Assembly: GCA_036497945.1 (NCBI GenBank)
Contig: DASXIN010000090.1
Location: 23,807-87,806 of the forward strand
Direction: 5' to 3'
Length of the DNA: 64,000 nt
Source of the DNA: RYN-230 sp036497945
Lineage (GTDB): Bacteria; Actinomycetota; Actinomycetes; Streptosporangiales; Streptosporangiaceae
Part shown: positions 33,056 through 41,218 of the stretch, one piece after another
How positions within the stretch are numbered: the first letter of the stretch is position 1
How the letters are laid out: every line of letters starts with the position of its first letter
Made by a program: the position numbers and the translations under genes
Notes under the pieces: generated by a model
The model's input: the letters and a program-made list of their open reading frames with translations, nothing else
The model's database searches: none
What the model was told of the DNA's origin: nothing

Positions 33056-33544
33056 CTAGGTGAAGATGATCTGTCCTCCGGCGGCCAGGCTGTAGAACTC
33101 GCCCACGGTGATGATGTCCTTGACCTGGCCGATGAAGTCGTCCCTGGTCAGGCCGAACAGGTCGACGGATGCCTGGCAGGCGTACAGGCCAGCACCGGTG
33201 TCCGCGATCATCTCGATGAACTCGGGGATCGGCGGGATGTCGAGCTGGTCCATCTTGCGCGACATGTACTGGGTCAGCACCGACGACATGCCGGGCAGGC
33301 CGCCGGCCCAGGTCGCCAGGTGCAGGCCGGGGTTGCCGACCGTGGCCAGCTTGACGTGCTCGTGACGCGCTTTGTGGATCGCGTCCAGCCCGAAGAAGGT
33401 GAAGAACAGGTTCGCCTCGATGCCCTCGGCGCGGGCCCCATTGGCCATGATCAGCGCCGGGTAAATGCCTTCCAGGGAACCCTTGGAAACGATGATGGAG
33501 ACTTTCTCGATCGTGCCGTTCTCGGTTGCGCTGTCACTGTTCAT
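33056..33544 (-). CDS. DsrE2-like sulfur-relay protein
   Basis: The 162-residue protein is a DsrE/DsrF/DrsH-like fold: KVSIIVSKGSLEGIYPALIM at the N-terminus, LFFTFFGLDAI and the reactive Cys segment AGLYACQASVDLFGL near residue 120. DsrE2-type proteins carry persulfide sulfur, often membrane-associated, between sulfide-oxidising enzymes and TusA/DsrC. It is 16 bp after the DsrC/TusE-like gene and downstream of an SQR-like flavoprotein, which fits a small sulfur-trafficking module. Confidence 0.85.
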   Translation of the reverse strand: MNSDSATENGTIEKVSIIVSKGSLEGIYPALIMANGARAEGIEANLFFTFFGLDAIHKARHEHVKLATVGNPGLHLATWAGGLPGMSSVLTQYMSRKMDQLDIPPIPEFIEMIADTGAGLYACQASVDLFGLTRDDFIGQVKDIITVGEFYSLAAGGQIIFT

Positions 33545-33560
33545 GACACACCGTCCTGAT

Positions 33561-33878
33561 TTAGATGCAGCCGCGGGGCTTGGGAATGCCGGCGATCTTC
33601 GCGGCGAGCTTGGCCGGCCCCTTCGGGAAGAGCTGGTACAGCTCCTTGATGGTCACTCCGGAGGTCTTGCTCAGCGCGCGCACGCTCGGCCCGGTGCCTT
33701 TCTCTGCGTATTCGTGCCGCATGAACTTGACGACCTGCCAGTGCTGCTCCGTGAGCGTGTCGATGCCGGACTCCGCGGCGATCTGCGGCGCCATCTCCTC
33801 GCGCCATTGCTGCGGGTCGGTGAAGAAGCCCTCGCCGTCAACAGCGACCTCAGTGCCGTTGTAGACCTTGCTGGGCAT
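33561..33878 (-). CDS. DsrC/TusE-like sulfur carrier
   Basis: The 105-residue protein has the DsrC fold signature (DGEGFFTDPQQWREEMAPQI; LTEQHWQVVKFMRHEYAEKG) and ends in GIPKPRGCI with the conserved penultimate Cys. The second Cys of true DsrC, located about ten residues upstream (ACKIAG in that family), is Ala here (LAAKIAG). The protein therefore resembles TusE-type single-Cys carriers, which pass sulfur but cannot form the DsrC trisulfide bridge. The ATG at 33878 follows GGGAGGAG; a TTG six bases further upstream is less likely. It sits between the SQR-like and DsrE2 genes with 13-16 bp gaps. Confidence 0.88.
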   Translation of the reverse strand: MPSKVYNGTEVAVDGEGFFTDPQQWREEMAPQIAAESGIDTLTEQHWQVVKFMRHEYAEKGTGPSVRALSKTSGVTIKELYQLFPKGPAKLAAKIAGIPKPRGCI

Positions 33879-33891
33879 GGCCAACTCCTCC

Positions 33892-35136
33892 CTACTTGGC
33901 TGCGGCGGGCAGATGTTTGCCCGCGCGTGGCATGCTGGCGGGCAGGCCCGGGATGTCGTGGCCAGGCAGCAGCATGCGCCAGTAGAACTGCTGGAACGCG
34001 AGCTTGCCCAGGTGATTCAGGCGGGACTCTTTCAGCAGCGGCAGGCCGGCGGGCCCGGGGAAGTGCCCGGTCACTGGCTCCGTGCCGTAGTTGAAGTCGA
34101 TGAGCAGCGCTTTGCCGAAGCCGCTTTCGATGAAGCAGTTGGTGTGCCCGTCGAAGGTCTCGCTCAGTGGCTGCCCGGCCAGGTAGCTGTACACGTTGCG
34201 GGCCAGAACCTCGCCCTCGAAGTGGGCCACCGAGCCGGCCTTGGAGGCCCGCAGGTCGGCGGCGTCGCCGATGACGAAGATGTCCGGGCGCACCGTGGAC
34301 TGGAGCGTCCGCTCATCGGTGGGCACGAAGCCCAGCGCGTCCCCCAGACCGGGTGACCGGCTCACGTACGCTTGCCCGCCGTGCACCGGCACCACCACGG
34401 CCAGGTCGAAGCCGACCTCGCGGCCATCGAACGAGATGAGCCGCCCGCGGTCCGCGTCGACTTCGCCGGTGTTGAACTCGGTGACCAGCCCGATGTGCTT
34501 ATCGGCGAGCAGGCCGCTCAGCTCATGGCTCGCGATGGGCTTGGTGAACGCCCCGTCGAGTGGTGTGACAAAGGTCAGCTCGACCCGGTCGCGGATCCCG
34601 CGCTGATAGAAGTACCAGTCGGCGAGAAAGCTGAACTCGAGCGGCGCGACCGGGCACTTGATCGGCATGTCCACGATGTTGACGGCGATCCGGCCGCCGT
34701 CGAACCGGGCCAGCGCGCCGTGCAGCGCCGCCGCCCCCGACGGCTCGTAGAAATTGAACACCCGGCCGCTCGCCAGGGCATCCGTCAGCCCCTCGGTCTC
34801 GCCGGGCAGCAGCGCCGCTCCGGTAGCTACCACGAGTACGTCGTACGGCAGCACAGTGCTGTCGTACAGGAAGACCCGCTGGTCGCTGATGTCCACGTGG
34901 TCCACGGCGCTCTGGCAATAGCCGATGCCCCGGCGCAGCTGCCGCGCCCGGGAGCGCACCATGCCCTCGGGCCGGCCCTGGCCGAACGGGACGAACAGCA
35001 GACCAGGCTGGTACAGGTGATCGTCGTCGCGGTCGACGACGGTGATCGTCACGTCGTCGCGGAGCTCGCGCCGCAGCCGGTTCGCGGCCAGCGTCCCGCC
35101 GGTCCCCCCGCCCAGGATCACAACTCGCTTCGTCAT
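33892..35136 (-). CDS. Sulfide:quinone oxidoreductase-like FAD flavoprotein
   Basis: The 414-residue protein has the N-terminal FAD motif RVVILGGGTGGTLAANRL, a CPVAPLEFSFL segment with a conserved Cys, and the C-terminal DIFVIGDAADLRASKAGSVA FAD motif. It looks like the SQR/flavocytochrome-c-sulfide-dehydrogenase family. With the DsrC/TusE and DsrE2 genes directly after it, oxidation of sulfide to persulfide feeding a carrier relay is likely. The frame extends upstream to 35403, but homology starts at MTKRVVIL. Two DosR-like boxes lie 60-170 bp upstream of this start. Confidence 0.82.
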   Translation of the reverse strand: MTKRVVILGGGTGGTLAANRLRRELRDDVTITVVDRDDDHLYQPGLLFVPFGQGRPEGMVRSRARQLRRGIGYCQSAVDHVDISDQRVFLYDSTVLPYDVLVVATGAALLPGETEGLTDALASGRVFNFYEPSGAAALHGALARFDGGRIAVNIVDMPIKCPVAPLEFSFLADWYFYQRGIRDRVELTFVTPLDGAFTKPIASHELSGLLADKHIGLVTEFNTGEVDADRGRLISFDGREVGFDLAVVVPVHGGQAYVSRSPGLGDALGFVPTDERTLQSTVRPDIFVIGDAADLRASKAGSVAHFEGEVLARNVYSYLAGQPLSETFDGHTNCFIESGFGKALLIDFNYGTEPVTGHFPGPAGLPLLKESRLNHLGKLAFQQFYWRMLLPGHDIPGLPASMPRAGKHLPAAAK

Positions 35137-35194
35137 GCCTTCAGCCTCGGCGCCGGCCCGGCCGCCACCCCAGAGGCACACGTCCCAGCGCGCA

Positions 35195-35209
35195 CCGACC
35201 AACGGCCCC
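35195..35209. promoter_or_regulatory. DosR-like box upstream of the sulfur/ATPase operon (proximal)
   Basis: CGACCAACGGCC matches the window motif GGACCAANGGCC at all but the first position. It lies about 60-75 bp upstream of the SQR-like start, a usual activator position. Confidence 0.5.
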
Positions 35210-35233
35210 GGCTGCGCGCGGCAATCCCTCTTT

Positions 35234-35243
35234 TGCTTAACGC
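35234..35243 (+). repeat. Dispersed TGCTTAACGC repeat, copy 3
   Basis: An exact core follows the pyrimidine tract CCCTCTTT. It sits in the intergenic region between the two DosR-like boxes. Confidence 0.5.
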
Positions 35244-35293
35244 CAATTCGCTGCCGGTGGCACGCCTCAGCCAGCTGCCTGCGCGAGTGACGA

Positions 35294-35305
35294 GGACCAA
35301 GGGCC
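35294..35305. promoter_or_regulatory. DosR-like box upstream of the sulfur/ATPase operon (distal)
   Basis: GGACCAAGGGCC matches the window consensus exactly. It is about 160 bp upstream of the SQR-like start. Confidence 0.6.
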
Positions 35306-35341
35306 TGCTGGTCGGGGACCCAGGCGGTGCACTCTTGGCGG

Positions 35342-35671
35342 CTACTCCGGGAAGCTGAATTCCACGCTGTGTCCCCGGTGGAGCACGCCGGCTGGGACCG
35401 CACCGTCAGCCGCCGCGGCCAGTGGGTAGACCTGGGCCCCGGCGGACTCGAGCGCCGCCCGGGAGGCCCGGTAGTGGTGGCCGCAGAGCCATAGGTCGAC
35501 CGGGCGCGGCCGAGTCGCGGTCGGCGGCATCACGACCTTGAACATCGGACGGGCCGGGCAGCAGCAGGCTTGCATGAGCACTGAAGGATCGGCTAGCGGG
35601 CTGGTGCGTGCCTGGCCTAGCCGGTCCGCCGGCCCTGCGGCGGCGGTGGCGTTGTCGTGTCGGTGAAACAT
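35342..35671 (-). CDS. Small DUF7455-like protein
   Basis: The product of about 109 residues contains a Cys cluster (QACCCPARPMFKVVM) and LWLCGHHYRASRAALESAGA. This pattern occurs in short actinobacterial DUF7455-type proteins, in which Cys and CxHH residues probably bind a metal. The function is unknown. The start is uncertain: ATG 35671 has no clear ribosome binding site, ATG 35575 is an alternative, and the frame itself reaches 35767. It runs on the same strand as the sulfur/ATPase operon, but boxes and 205 bp separate them. Confidence 0.5.
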   Translation of the reverse strand: MFHRHDNATAAAGPADRLGQARTSPLADPSVLMQACCCPARPMFKVVMPPTATRPRPVDLWLCGHHYRASRAALESAGAQVYPLAAAADGAVPAGVLHRGHSVEFSFPE

Positions 35672-35926
35672 ATACCCAGCATCGCGCCGAGGGTGACCCG
35701 GCTCACAGGGGCATCTGGCACCGTCAGCCGAAGCCGAAGGTCCCGCAATTGCGATTACCGACAGCACACGGACCCGGGCCGCAGTCGGCCATCCACGACG
35801 TGCGCCGCAGGACGACAGTCCCAGGTTCGCTGCCCGGACGGCCCTGGGCCGGACGGCGGCTCGCGGCGCAGGCTTGAAGCGGGCCCCAGCTTCCGCCGCA
35901 TCACGTAGCCAGGGAAGAAGACCACG

Positions 35927-37642
35927 ATGAGGTCGCTCCGCGGCGACGGAGAGCCCAGAGTGCCGCCTGGGCTGGCCGTCCTGCGCCGTTATCAGCGAGC
36001 CTGGCTGCCGCGTGACCTGCTGGCCGGGGTGACGGTGGCGGCCTACCTGGTACCGCAGGTGATGGCCTACGCGGAAGTCGCTGGGCTGCCCCCGGCCACC
36101 GGACTGTGGGCGGCCCTGCCGGCCCTGGTCCTGTACCCGCTGCTGGGCTCCTCAGCCTCGTTGTCGATGGGGCCGGAGTCAACGACGGCGCTGATGACAG
36201 CGGTGGCCATCGGCCCGCTGGTGGCAGGCAGCCCGGTCCGGTACGCGCAGCTGGCGGCATCCCTGGCGTTGCTGACCGGGCTGCTGGCCGCGGCAGCCTG
36301 GCTGCTCCGGCTGGGTTTCCTCGCCGACCTGCTGTCCCGGCCGGTGCTGGTCGGCTACCTGGCCGGGGTGGGGCTGATCATGATCGCTGATCAGCTGGGC
36401 CGGGTGACCGGGGTGCCGGTCACCGGCGACCTGTTCGCCGCCCAGCTCAGCTCGTTTGCCGGTGGTCTGGGCTCGGCCCGCCCGGGCACGATCGGGCTGG
36501 CGGCCGCGGTACTGATCTTCTTGTTCGTGGTGCACTGGCGCTGGCCCCATGCGCCGGGCGCGCTGCTGGCCGTGGTGCTGGCCACCGCGGCCGTGGCCGC
36601 GTTCGGGCTGAAAGCCCACGGGCTCAGCGTGGTCGGCCCGATCCCGGCCGGTCTGCCGGTACCGGGGCTGCCCGACGTTCATCCAGCTGTCTTGCGGCAG
36701 TTGCTGCTGCCGGCGTTCAGCGTGCTGATCGTGGGCTTCAGCGATGACGTGCTGACCGCGCGGTCGTTCGCGCGGCGGGATGAGCGGGTGCGCCCGAACC
36801 AGGAGTTGCTGGCGCTCGGCGCCGCGAACGTCGGTGCCAGCGTGCTGCATGGCTTCCCGGTCAGCAGCAGCGCGAGCCGCACGGCGATCGCCGTCGCCAC
36901 CGGGAGCAAGACCCAGGCGTACTCGGTGGCGGCCGCCTGCTCGGTCATCGTGGTGCTGCTCCTGTTCCGGCCGGTGCTGGCTGCCTTCCCGGTCGCGGCG
37001 CTCGGCGCGATCGTCATCTTCGCGGCGGTCCGGCTGATCGATGTGACCGCGTTCCGGCGGTTGCTGGCGTTCCGCCGTGGCGAGCTGGTGGTGGCGCTGT
37101 CGGCGTGCGCCGGGGTGCTGGTCTTCAACATCCTGTACGGGGTCCTGATCGCGGTGGGCATCTCCGTAGCCGACCTGCTGGTCCGGGTCGCCCGGCCGCA
37201 CGACGCGGTACTGGGCCGGGTGCCGGGGGTGGCGGGCATGCATGACGTCGACGATTACCCGGACGCGCAGACCGTCCCCGGGCTGGTCGTGTACCGCTAC
37301 GACGCACCACTGTTCTTCGCCAACGCCGAGGACTTCCGGCGCCGCGCGCTAGCCGCCGCGGACGCCGCCGCGCCGGTCCGCTGGTTCGTGCTCAACGTCG
37401 AGGCCAACGTGGAGGTGGACTTCACCGCCCTGGAAGCGGTCGAGGCTGTCCGCACCGAACTCGCCGGCCAGGGAGCGGTCTTCGCCCTGGCCCGGGTCAA
37501 GCAGGACCTGCTGGCCCGGCTGACCGCGTTCGGCCTGACCGACAAGATCGGCGCCCGCTATCTGTTCCCCACCCTGCCCACGGCCGTACAGGCCTACGAG
37601 GAATGGGCCGGCGGTAAGCCACCGAGCGAGCCCGGCCGCTAG
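35927..37642 (+). CDS. SulP family anion transporter with STAS domain
   Basis: The 571-residue protein begins with the SulP entry region (WLPRDLLAGVTVAAYLVPQVMAYAEVAGLPP), continues through ten or more membrane helices and ends in a cytoplasmic STAS domain (about 440-560: PGLVVYRYDAPLFFANAEDF; WFVLNVEANVEVDFTALEA). SulP proteins carry sulfate, bicarbonate or other anions. A sulfate or sulfite role would suit the adjacent sulfur module, but the sequence does not decide it. The ATG at 35927 follows AGGGAAGA. Downstream lies a hairpin and a carbamate kinase remnant. Confidence 0.88.
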   Translation: MRSLRGDGEPRVPPGLAVLRRYQRAWLPRDLLAGVTVAAYLVPQVMAYAEVAGLPPATGLWAALPALVLYPLLGSSASLSMGPESTTALMTAVAIGPLVAGSPVRYAQLAASLALLTGLLAAAAWLLRLGFLADLLSRPVLVGYLAGVGLIMIADQLGRVTGVPVTGDLFAAQLSSFAGGLGSARPGTIGLAAAVLIFLFVVHWRWPHAPGALLAVVLATAAVAAFGLKAHGLSVVGPIPAGLPVPGLPDVHPAVLRQLLLPAFSVLIVGFSDDVLTARSFARRDERVRPNQELLALGAANVGASVLHGFPVSSSASRTAIAVATGSKTQAYSVAAACSVIVVLLLFRPVLAAFPVAALGAIVIFAAVRLIDVTAFRRLLAFRRGELVVALSACAGVLVFNILYGVLIAVGISVADLLVRVARPHDAVLGRVPGVAGMHDVDDYPDAQTVPGLVVYRYDAPLFFANAEDFRRRALAAADAAAPVRWFVLNVEANVEVDFTALEAVEAVRTELAGQGAVFALARVKQDLLARLTAFGLTDKIGARYLFPTLPTAVQAYEEWAGGKPPSEPGR

Positions 37643-37666
37643 GCGCGGCCGGTCCTCCCGCCCAAG

Positions 37667-37719
37667 CCCTGATGACCTTGGTTGGCCGGCCGGCGGGACG
37701 TCCGGCCCTGTGATCAGGG
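37667..37719 (+). terminator. Nested hairpin after the SulP gene
   Basis: An outer stem CCCTGAT/ATCAGGG (37667-37673 and 37713-37719) encloses an inner GGCCGG/CCGGCC stem (37684-37689 and 37702-37707). It begins 24 bp after the SulP stop and probably ends that transcript. Confidence 0.6.
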
Positions 37720-37723
37720 CTGC

Positions 37724-38068
37724 GGCGACCAGTACCGCGGGGTCGAGGCGGTGGTGGACAAGGACCTGACCGCGGCACTGCTCGCCGAGGCGGTTGGTGC
37801 GGGCGCGCTGCTGCTGCTCACCGACGTCGCGGCCGTGCAGGAGGGATACGGGACCGCCCACCCCCGGCCACTTCGGCAGGTGACCCCGGGCGAGTTGCGG
37901 GCCCGCTCCTTCCCGGCCGGCTCGATGGGCCCGAAGGTCGAAGCCGCCTGCCGGTTCGCCGAGTTGACCGGCGGCTTCGCCGCCATTGGGCGGCTCGATG
38001 ACGCCGCCGCACTGCTGGCGGGCGCGGCCGGCACGATCGTGCAGGACACCTGGTCGGCCCGCAGGTGA
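37724..38068 (+). pseudogene. Carbamate kinase C-terminal remnant
   Basis: The reading frame carries the last third of a carbamate kinase: YRGVEAVVDKDLTAALLAEA, LLLLTDVAAVQEGYGT, ARSFPAGSMGPKVEAACRF and GGFAAIGRLDDAAALLAGAAG. The full enzyme is about 310 residues, and the first two thirds with the ATP/carbamate site are missing; SulP-related sequence and a hairpin occupy that place. No start codon or ribosome binding site suits the fragment, so it is read as a deletion remnant. Confidence 0.8.
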
Positions 38069-38082
38069 CGGAGGTCCCGGCG

Positions 38083-38105
38083 GGTCAGGACATGCAGCCC
38101 TGACC
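38083..38105. promoter_or_regulatory. Inverted repeat upstream of the CBS-BON gene
   Basis: GGTCAGG and CCTGACC form a perfect 7-bp dyad with a 9-nt spacer, 72 bp before the CBS-BON start. It could terminate the remnant transcript or act as an operator. It does not fit the GGACCAANGGCC motif. Confidence 0.35.
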
Positions 38106-38176
38106 GGTCGGCGCCCATCGCGAGACAATGATCATGAGGGTGGAGTGCGCCCCCTGAGCGACCGAAGGAGGCTGCG

Positions 38177-39037
38177 ATGACCAGGCGAGATGAGCACATG
38201 AGCGCCGTGTTGCGCCACCTTGGCGCCGCATACTACGAGTCGCAGCACGGGAGGGCCAGCAGCGCCGACGTGGCCCGGGCGCTGGACGCGGTCGAGGAGC
38301 ACAACGGAAATCAGCCGGTCACCGCTCCGGCCGGGCGCGGCCATCTGGCGGACCGGGACCCGCTGGGCCATCAGGTGCGCTGGCGGCAGCGGGTCCGGGA
38401 CGTCATGACCACCAAGGTGATCACGGTGGACCGGATCACGCCGTACAAGGAGATCGCTGCGTTGCTGGCCAAGCACAAGATCAGCGCGGTCCCCGTGCTG
38501 ATGCTCGGGCGGCACGTGGCCGGCGTGGTCTCCGAGGCGGACCTGCTCGCCGCCCAGCAGAAGAGGGAGCGGGCTGCCCACGCGGCCGCCGGGGGCGGGC
38601 TGCACCTTACCCACCGCCACGACGCGCACCAGGGCCTGATCGCAGAGCAACTGATGACCTCGCCGGCCATCACCATCTACCCGGAGGCGGCGCTGTCCAC
38701 GGTGGCCAGGCTGATGAACAGTCACCATCTCAAGAGGTTGCCGGTGGTGAACCCGGACGGCACGCTGGCCGGGATCGTCAGCCGGAGCGATCTGCTGAGC
38801 GTGTTCCTGCGCTCGGATGAGGACATCGCCGGTGAGGTCCGCGACATGCTCAGCAAGGTTCTGCTCACTGACCCGGACGCGGTCTCGGTCCGGGTGCGCA
38901 ACGGCGTCGTCATCCTGGGCGGCCAGCCCGCCGCCGGAACCGATCCCGGCCTGGTTCCCGTCGCGGTCCGCCTCACCTGGGACATCGCCGGCGTGGTGGA
39001 CGTCATAGAGAAGATTGGTGCCCTCGCACCCAGCTGA
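38177..39037 (+). CDS. CBS-pair protein with C-terminal BON-like domain
   Basis: The 286-residue protein has a helical N-terminal section, two CBS domains (VRDVMTTKVITVDRITPYKE and EQLMTSPAITIYPEAALSTV as entry strands; the second pair ends GIVSRSDLLSVF) and a C-terminal BON-like segment (VSVRVRNGVVILGGQ). CBS pairs bind adenosyl ligands; such CBS-BON proteins are often hypoxia- or dormancy-linked in actinobacteria (compare mycobacterial Hrp1). The start has GAAGGAGG. It is the first gene of a plus-strand operon with flavodoxin, nitroreductase and PPOX genes. Confidence 0.85.
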   Translation: MTRRDEHMSAVLRHLGAAYYESQHGRASSADVARALDAVEEHNGNQPVTAPAGRGHLADRDPLGHQVRWRQRVRDVMTTKVITVDRITPYKEIAALLAKHKISAVPVLMLGRHVAGVVSEADLLAAQQKRERAAHAAAGGGLHLTHRHDAHQGLIAEQLMTSPAITIYPEAALSTVARLMNSHHLKRLPVVNPDGTLAGIVSRSDLLSVFLRSDEDIAGEVRDMLSKVLLTDPDAVSVRVRNGVVILGGQPAAGTDPGLVPVAVRLTWDIAGVVDVIEKIGALAPS

Positions 39038-39103
39038 GCCTTACCAGTTCGGTCCGGCGCGGCACGCTTGGGCGAGGGCAATGCGGAACAGGAGGTGACA
39101 ACC

Positions 39104-39631
39104 ATGCGAGCTGTGGTCGTCTACGAATCCATGTACGGCAACACGCACCGTGTCGCGGATGCTATTGGAGCTGGGCTCCAAGGTTCCTTTGAGGTCACTG
39201 TGGTGCCCGTGGGCGGCGCTGACCCGGCTGTTCTCGCGGACGCTGGCCTGGTCGTCGTCGGCGGGCCGACGCACGCCCATGGGATGAGCCGGGCGGCCAC
39301 CCGCCAGGCGGCTGCTGAAGCCGCGGAGAAGCCCGGCAGCGACGTGACAGTAGAGCCAGGTGCACTCGGTCCGGGGCTGCGCGAGTGGTTCGGCCCGCTC
39401 GGCCAGTATCCGGTCAAGGCGGCCGCGTTCGACACCCGGATCCACGGGCCGTCCGCCGTCACCGGCCGGGCCGCCAAGGGGGTGACCCGATTGCTCCGGG
39501 CGCACGGGTTCGACGTGGTCGCAAAGCCGGAGAGCTTCCTGGTGACCAGGCAGAACATGCTCGATCCGGGAGAGACCAACCGGGCCCGCGAATGGGCCGC
39601 CAAGCTGGCGGCGAGGATCGCGCCAGGCTGA
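39104..39631 (+). CDS. Flavodoxin family protein
   Basis: The 175-residue protein opens MRAVVVYESMYGNTHRVADA, with the FMN-phosphate loop ESMYGNTH, and continues with a flavodoxin core (LVVVGGPTHAHGMSRAATRQ). It probably carries electrons as an FMN protein; the partner is unknown, and the adjacent nitroreductase is a candidate. The ATG at 39104 has AGGAGG; the frame opens at 39068 without one. It lies 66 bp after the CBS-BON gene. Confidence 0.85.
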   Translation: MRAVVVYESMYGNTHRVADAIGAGLQGSFEVTVVPVGGADPAVLADAGLVVVGGPTHAHGMSRAATRQAAAEAAEKPGSDVTVEPGALGPGLREWFGPLGQYPVKAAAFDTRIHGPSAVTGRAAKGVTRLLRAHGFDVVAKPESFLVTRQNMLDPGETNRAREWAAKLAARIAPG

Positions 39632-39673
39632 AACGCCTCGCCACATCGGCCCGGGGAGGAAGGGGACGAAGCG

Positions 39674-40711
39674 ATGACTCACAGCAACGGCGCCTCTGCC
39701 GCGCCGCCTGGCGGTCAGCCGGATGAGCCAGCGGGCAACGTCCCGCTGGCCATGGTAGAGGAACTGATAACGGCGGCCATCCTGGCGCCGTCGATGCACA
39801 ACACCCAGCCGTGGCAATTCCGCTTCGACCCTGGCTGTCAGACCATCGAGCTGTATGCCGACCCGGCCCGGATGCTGCGGTTTGGTGATCCGGACGGGCG
39901 CGCGGTGCATATCGCCTGCGGTGCTGCGCTGCTCAATCTCCGGCTGGCTGCGATCGTCGCGGGCCGCCAACCCCTGGTCCGGCTGATCCCGACCGTTACG
40001 CAACGGCTGCTGCTGGCGACCGTGCGGCTGGCTGGGCCGTGCCAGCCACAGCCCGATGAGATCGAGTTGCGCGCGGCCATTCCGGCGCGCCGCACCAACC
40101 GGTCCCCATTCAGTGGGCAGCCGGTGCCACCGGGCATCCTGGCTGAGCTCGCGGAGGCGGCCCGGCGGGAGGGCGCGGTGCTGCATTTCCCGGACTATCA
40201 GGAGGCCGTCCGGCTGCTGGGCCTGGCCCGGCAGGCCGAGCGCCAGCTGATGGCACACCGTGGTTATCGCGCCGAATTGGCCCGCTGGGCCGGGGGAGCA
40301 CGCGACCGGGAGGGCATCCCGGACGCGGCCCTGGCCCCGCACGACCCCGCTGGCGCGGCTCCGGTGCGCGACTTCGCGGTCGCCCAGCCCAGGCCGGTGC
40401 ACTATGCCTGGTTCGAGGAACGGCCCCAGCTGGCTGTACTGGCCACGCCGTCGTGCAGCCGGTCAGACTGGCTGCGCGCCGGGCAGGCGCTGCAGCGCGT
40501 CCTGCTGACGGCAACTCTCCGTGGCATCGCGGCCAGCCCGCTCACCCAGCCGCTGGAAACGCCCGACGCCTGGCTGGTCCGCGATCCCCAGTCCAGCTTC
40601 GAATACCCACAGATGATCTTGCGATTCGGCTACGGGCTGCCGGTCCCGCACACCCCGCGCCGACCGGTTTCCGAGGTGCTGGACACTATCCATACTCAGC
40701 CGGCGGACTGA
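39674..40711 (+). CDS. Acg family FMN-binding nitroreductase-like protein
   Basis: The 345-residue protein has the Acg/nitroreductase layout: AILAPSMHNTQPWQFRFDP (N-terminal SxHNTQPW motif), PARRTNRSPFSGQPVPPGIL and a tail QMILRFGYGLPVP. Mycobacterial Acg (Rv2032/Rv3131 type) proteins are DosR-controlled and bind FMN but lack clear nitroreductase activity; a role in flavin storage or redox stress has been proposed. It follows flavodoxin by 42 bp and precedes the PPOX gene by 15 bp. Confidence 0.85.
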   Translation: MTHSNGASAAPPGGQPDEPAGNVPLAMVEELITAAILAPSMHNTQPWQFRFDPGCQTIELYADPARMLRFGDPDGRAVHIACGAALLNLRLAAIVAGRQPLVRLIPTVTQRLLLATVRLAGPCQPQPDEIELRAAIPARRTNRSPFSGQPVPPGILAELAEAARREGAVLHFPDYQEAVRLLGLARQAERQLMAHRGYRAELARWAGGARDREGIPDAALAPHDPAGAAPVRDFAVAQPRPVHYAWFEERPQLAVLATPSCSRSDWLRAGQALQRVLLTATLRGIAASPLTQPLETPDAWLVRDPQSSFEYPQMILRFGYGLPVPHTPRRPVSEVLDTIHTQPAD

Positions 40712-40726
40712 AAGAAGGAGAGCGAC

Positions 40727-41194
40727 GTGGCAGACGAGACTGATGTCCAGGGCGCAGCCGCTGCGGTCACGCAGTTCCTGGAGGAGGCGGAGTGCCTGCG
40801 GCTCATCGCCGCGGGCGGCGTGGGGCGGATCGGGTACACGGGCCGGTTCGGGCCCACCATCCTGCCGGTCAATTTCGTGCTGCATGAGCGGACGATCGTG
40901 TTCCGGACCGGGCAGGACAGCCCAATGGGGGAGGACCTGCGCACCGGGATAGCGTACGCGGAGTACAAGGTGGCGTTCGAAGTCGACGAGATCAGCCCGG
41001 CCACGAAGGAAGGCTGGAGCATCCTCATCCAGGGGTCCGCCCACCACGTCGACTCCGAGAGCGAGCTGGCCGAGGTGCGGCGGTCGGGCGTCCAGGCCTG
41101 GGCGGGTGGCGAGAAGGATCTGTTCATCCGTATCGTCCCGGACCGCATCACCGGCCGCCGCATCCGCCGGTCGGCACCGTCGGCTGCCGGTTAA
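40727..41194 (+). CDS. Pyridoxamine 5'-phosphate oxidase-like flavin-binding protein
   Basis: The 155-residue split-barrel protein (PNPOx-like) has CLRLIAAGGVGRIGYTGRFG, ILPVNFVLHERTIVFRTGQD and VAFEVDEISPATKEGWSILI. Such proteins bind FMN, F420 or heme and occur in mycobacterial dormancy clusters. It starts with GTG behind GAAGGAGAG and is the last gene of the operon. Its TAA lies in a 14-bp palindrome shared with the convergent PII-like gene. Confidence 0.82.
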   Translation: MADETDVQGAAAAVTQFLEEAECLRLIAAGGVGRIGYTGRFGPTILPVNFVLHERTIVFRTGQDSPMGEDLRTGIAYAEYKVAFEVDEISPATKEGWSILIQGSAHHVDSESELAEVRRSGVQAWAGGEKDLFIRIVPDRITGRRIRRSAPSAAG

Positions 41195-41199
41195 CCGGC
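41186..41199. terminator. Palindrome between convergent genes
   Basis: GCCGGTTAACCGGC is a perfect palindrome that includes the PPOX stop codon and lies 20 bp from the PII-like stop. It may be a weak bidirectional terminator. Confidence 0.4.
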
Positions 41200-41218
41200 C
41201 GGGCTCAGCTAGGCCGCT

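Noticed and set aside
37671..37687. GACCTTGGTTGGCC as another DosR-like box
   Set aside because: The spacing between half-sites is wrong by two bases, and it lies within the SulP terminator hairpin.
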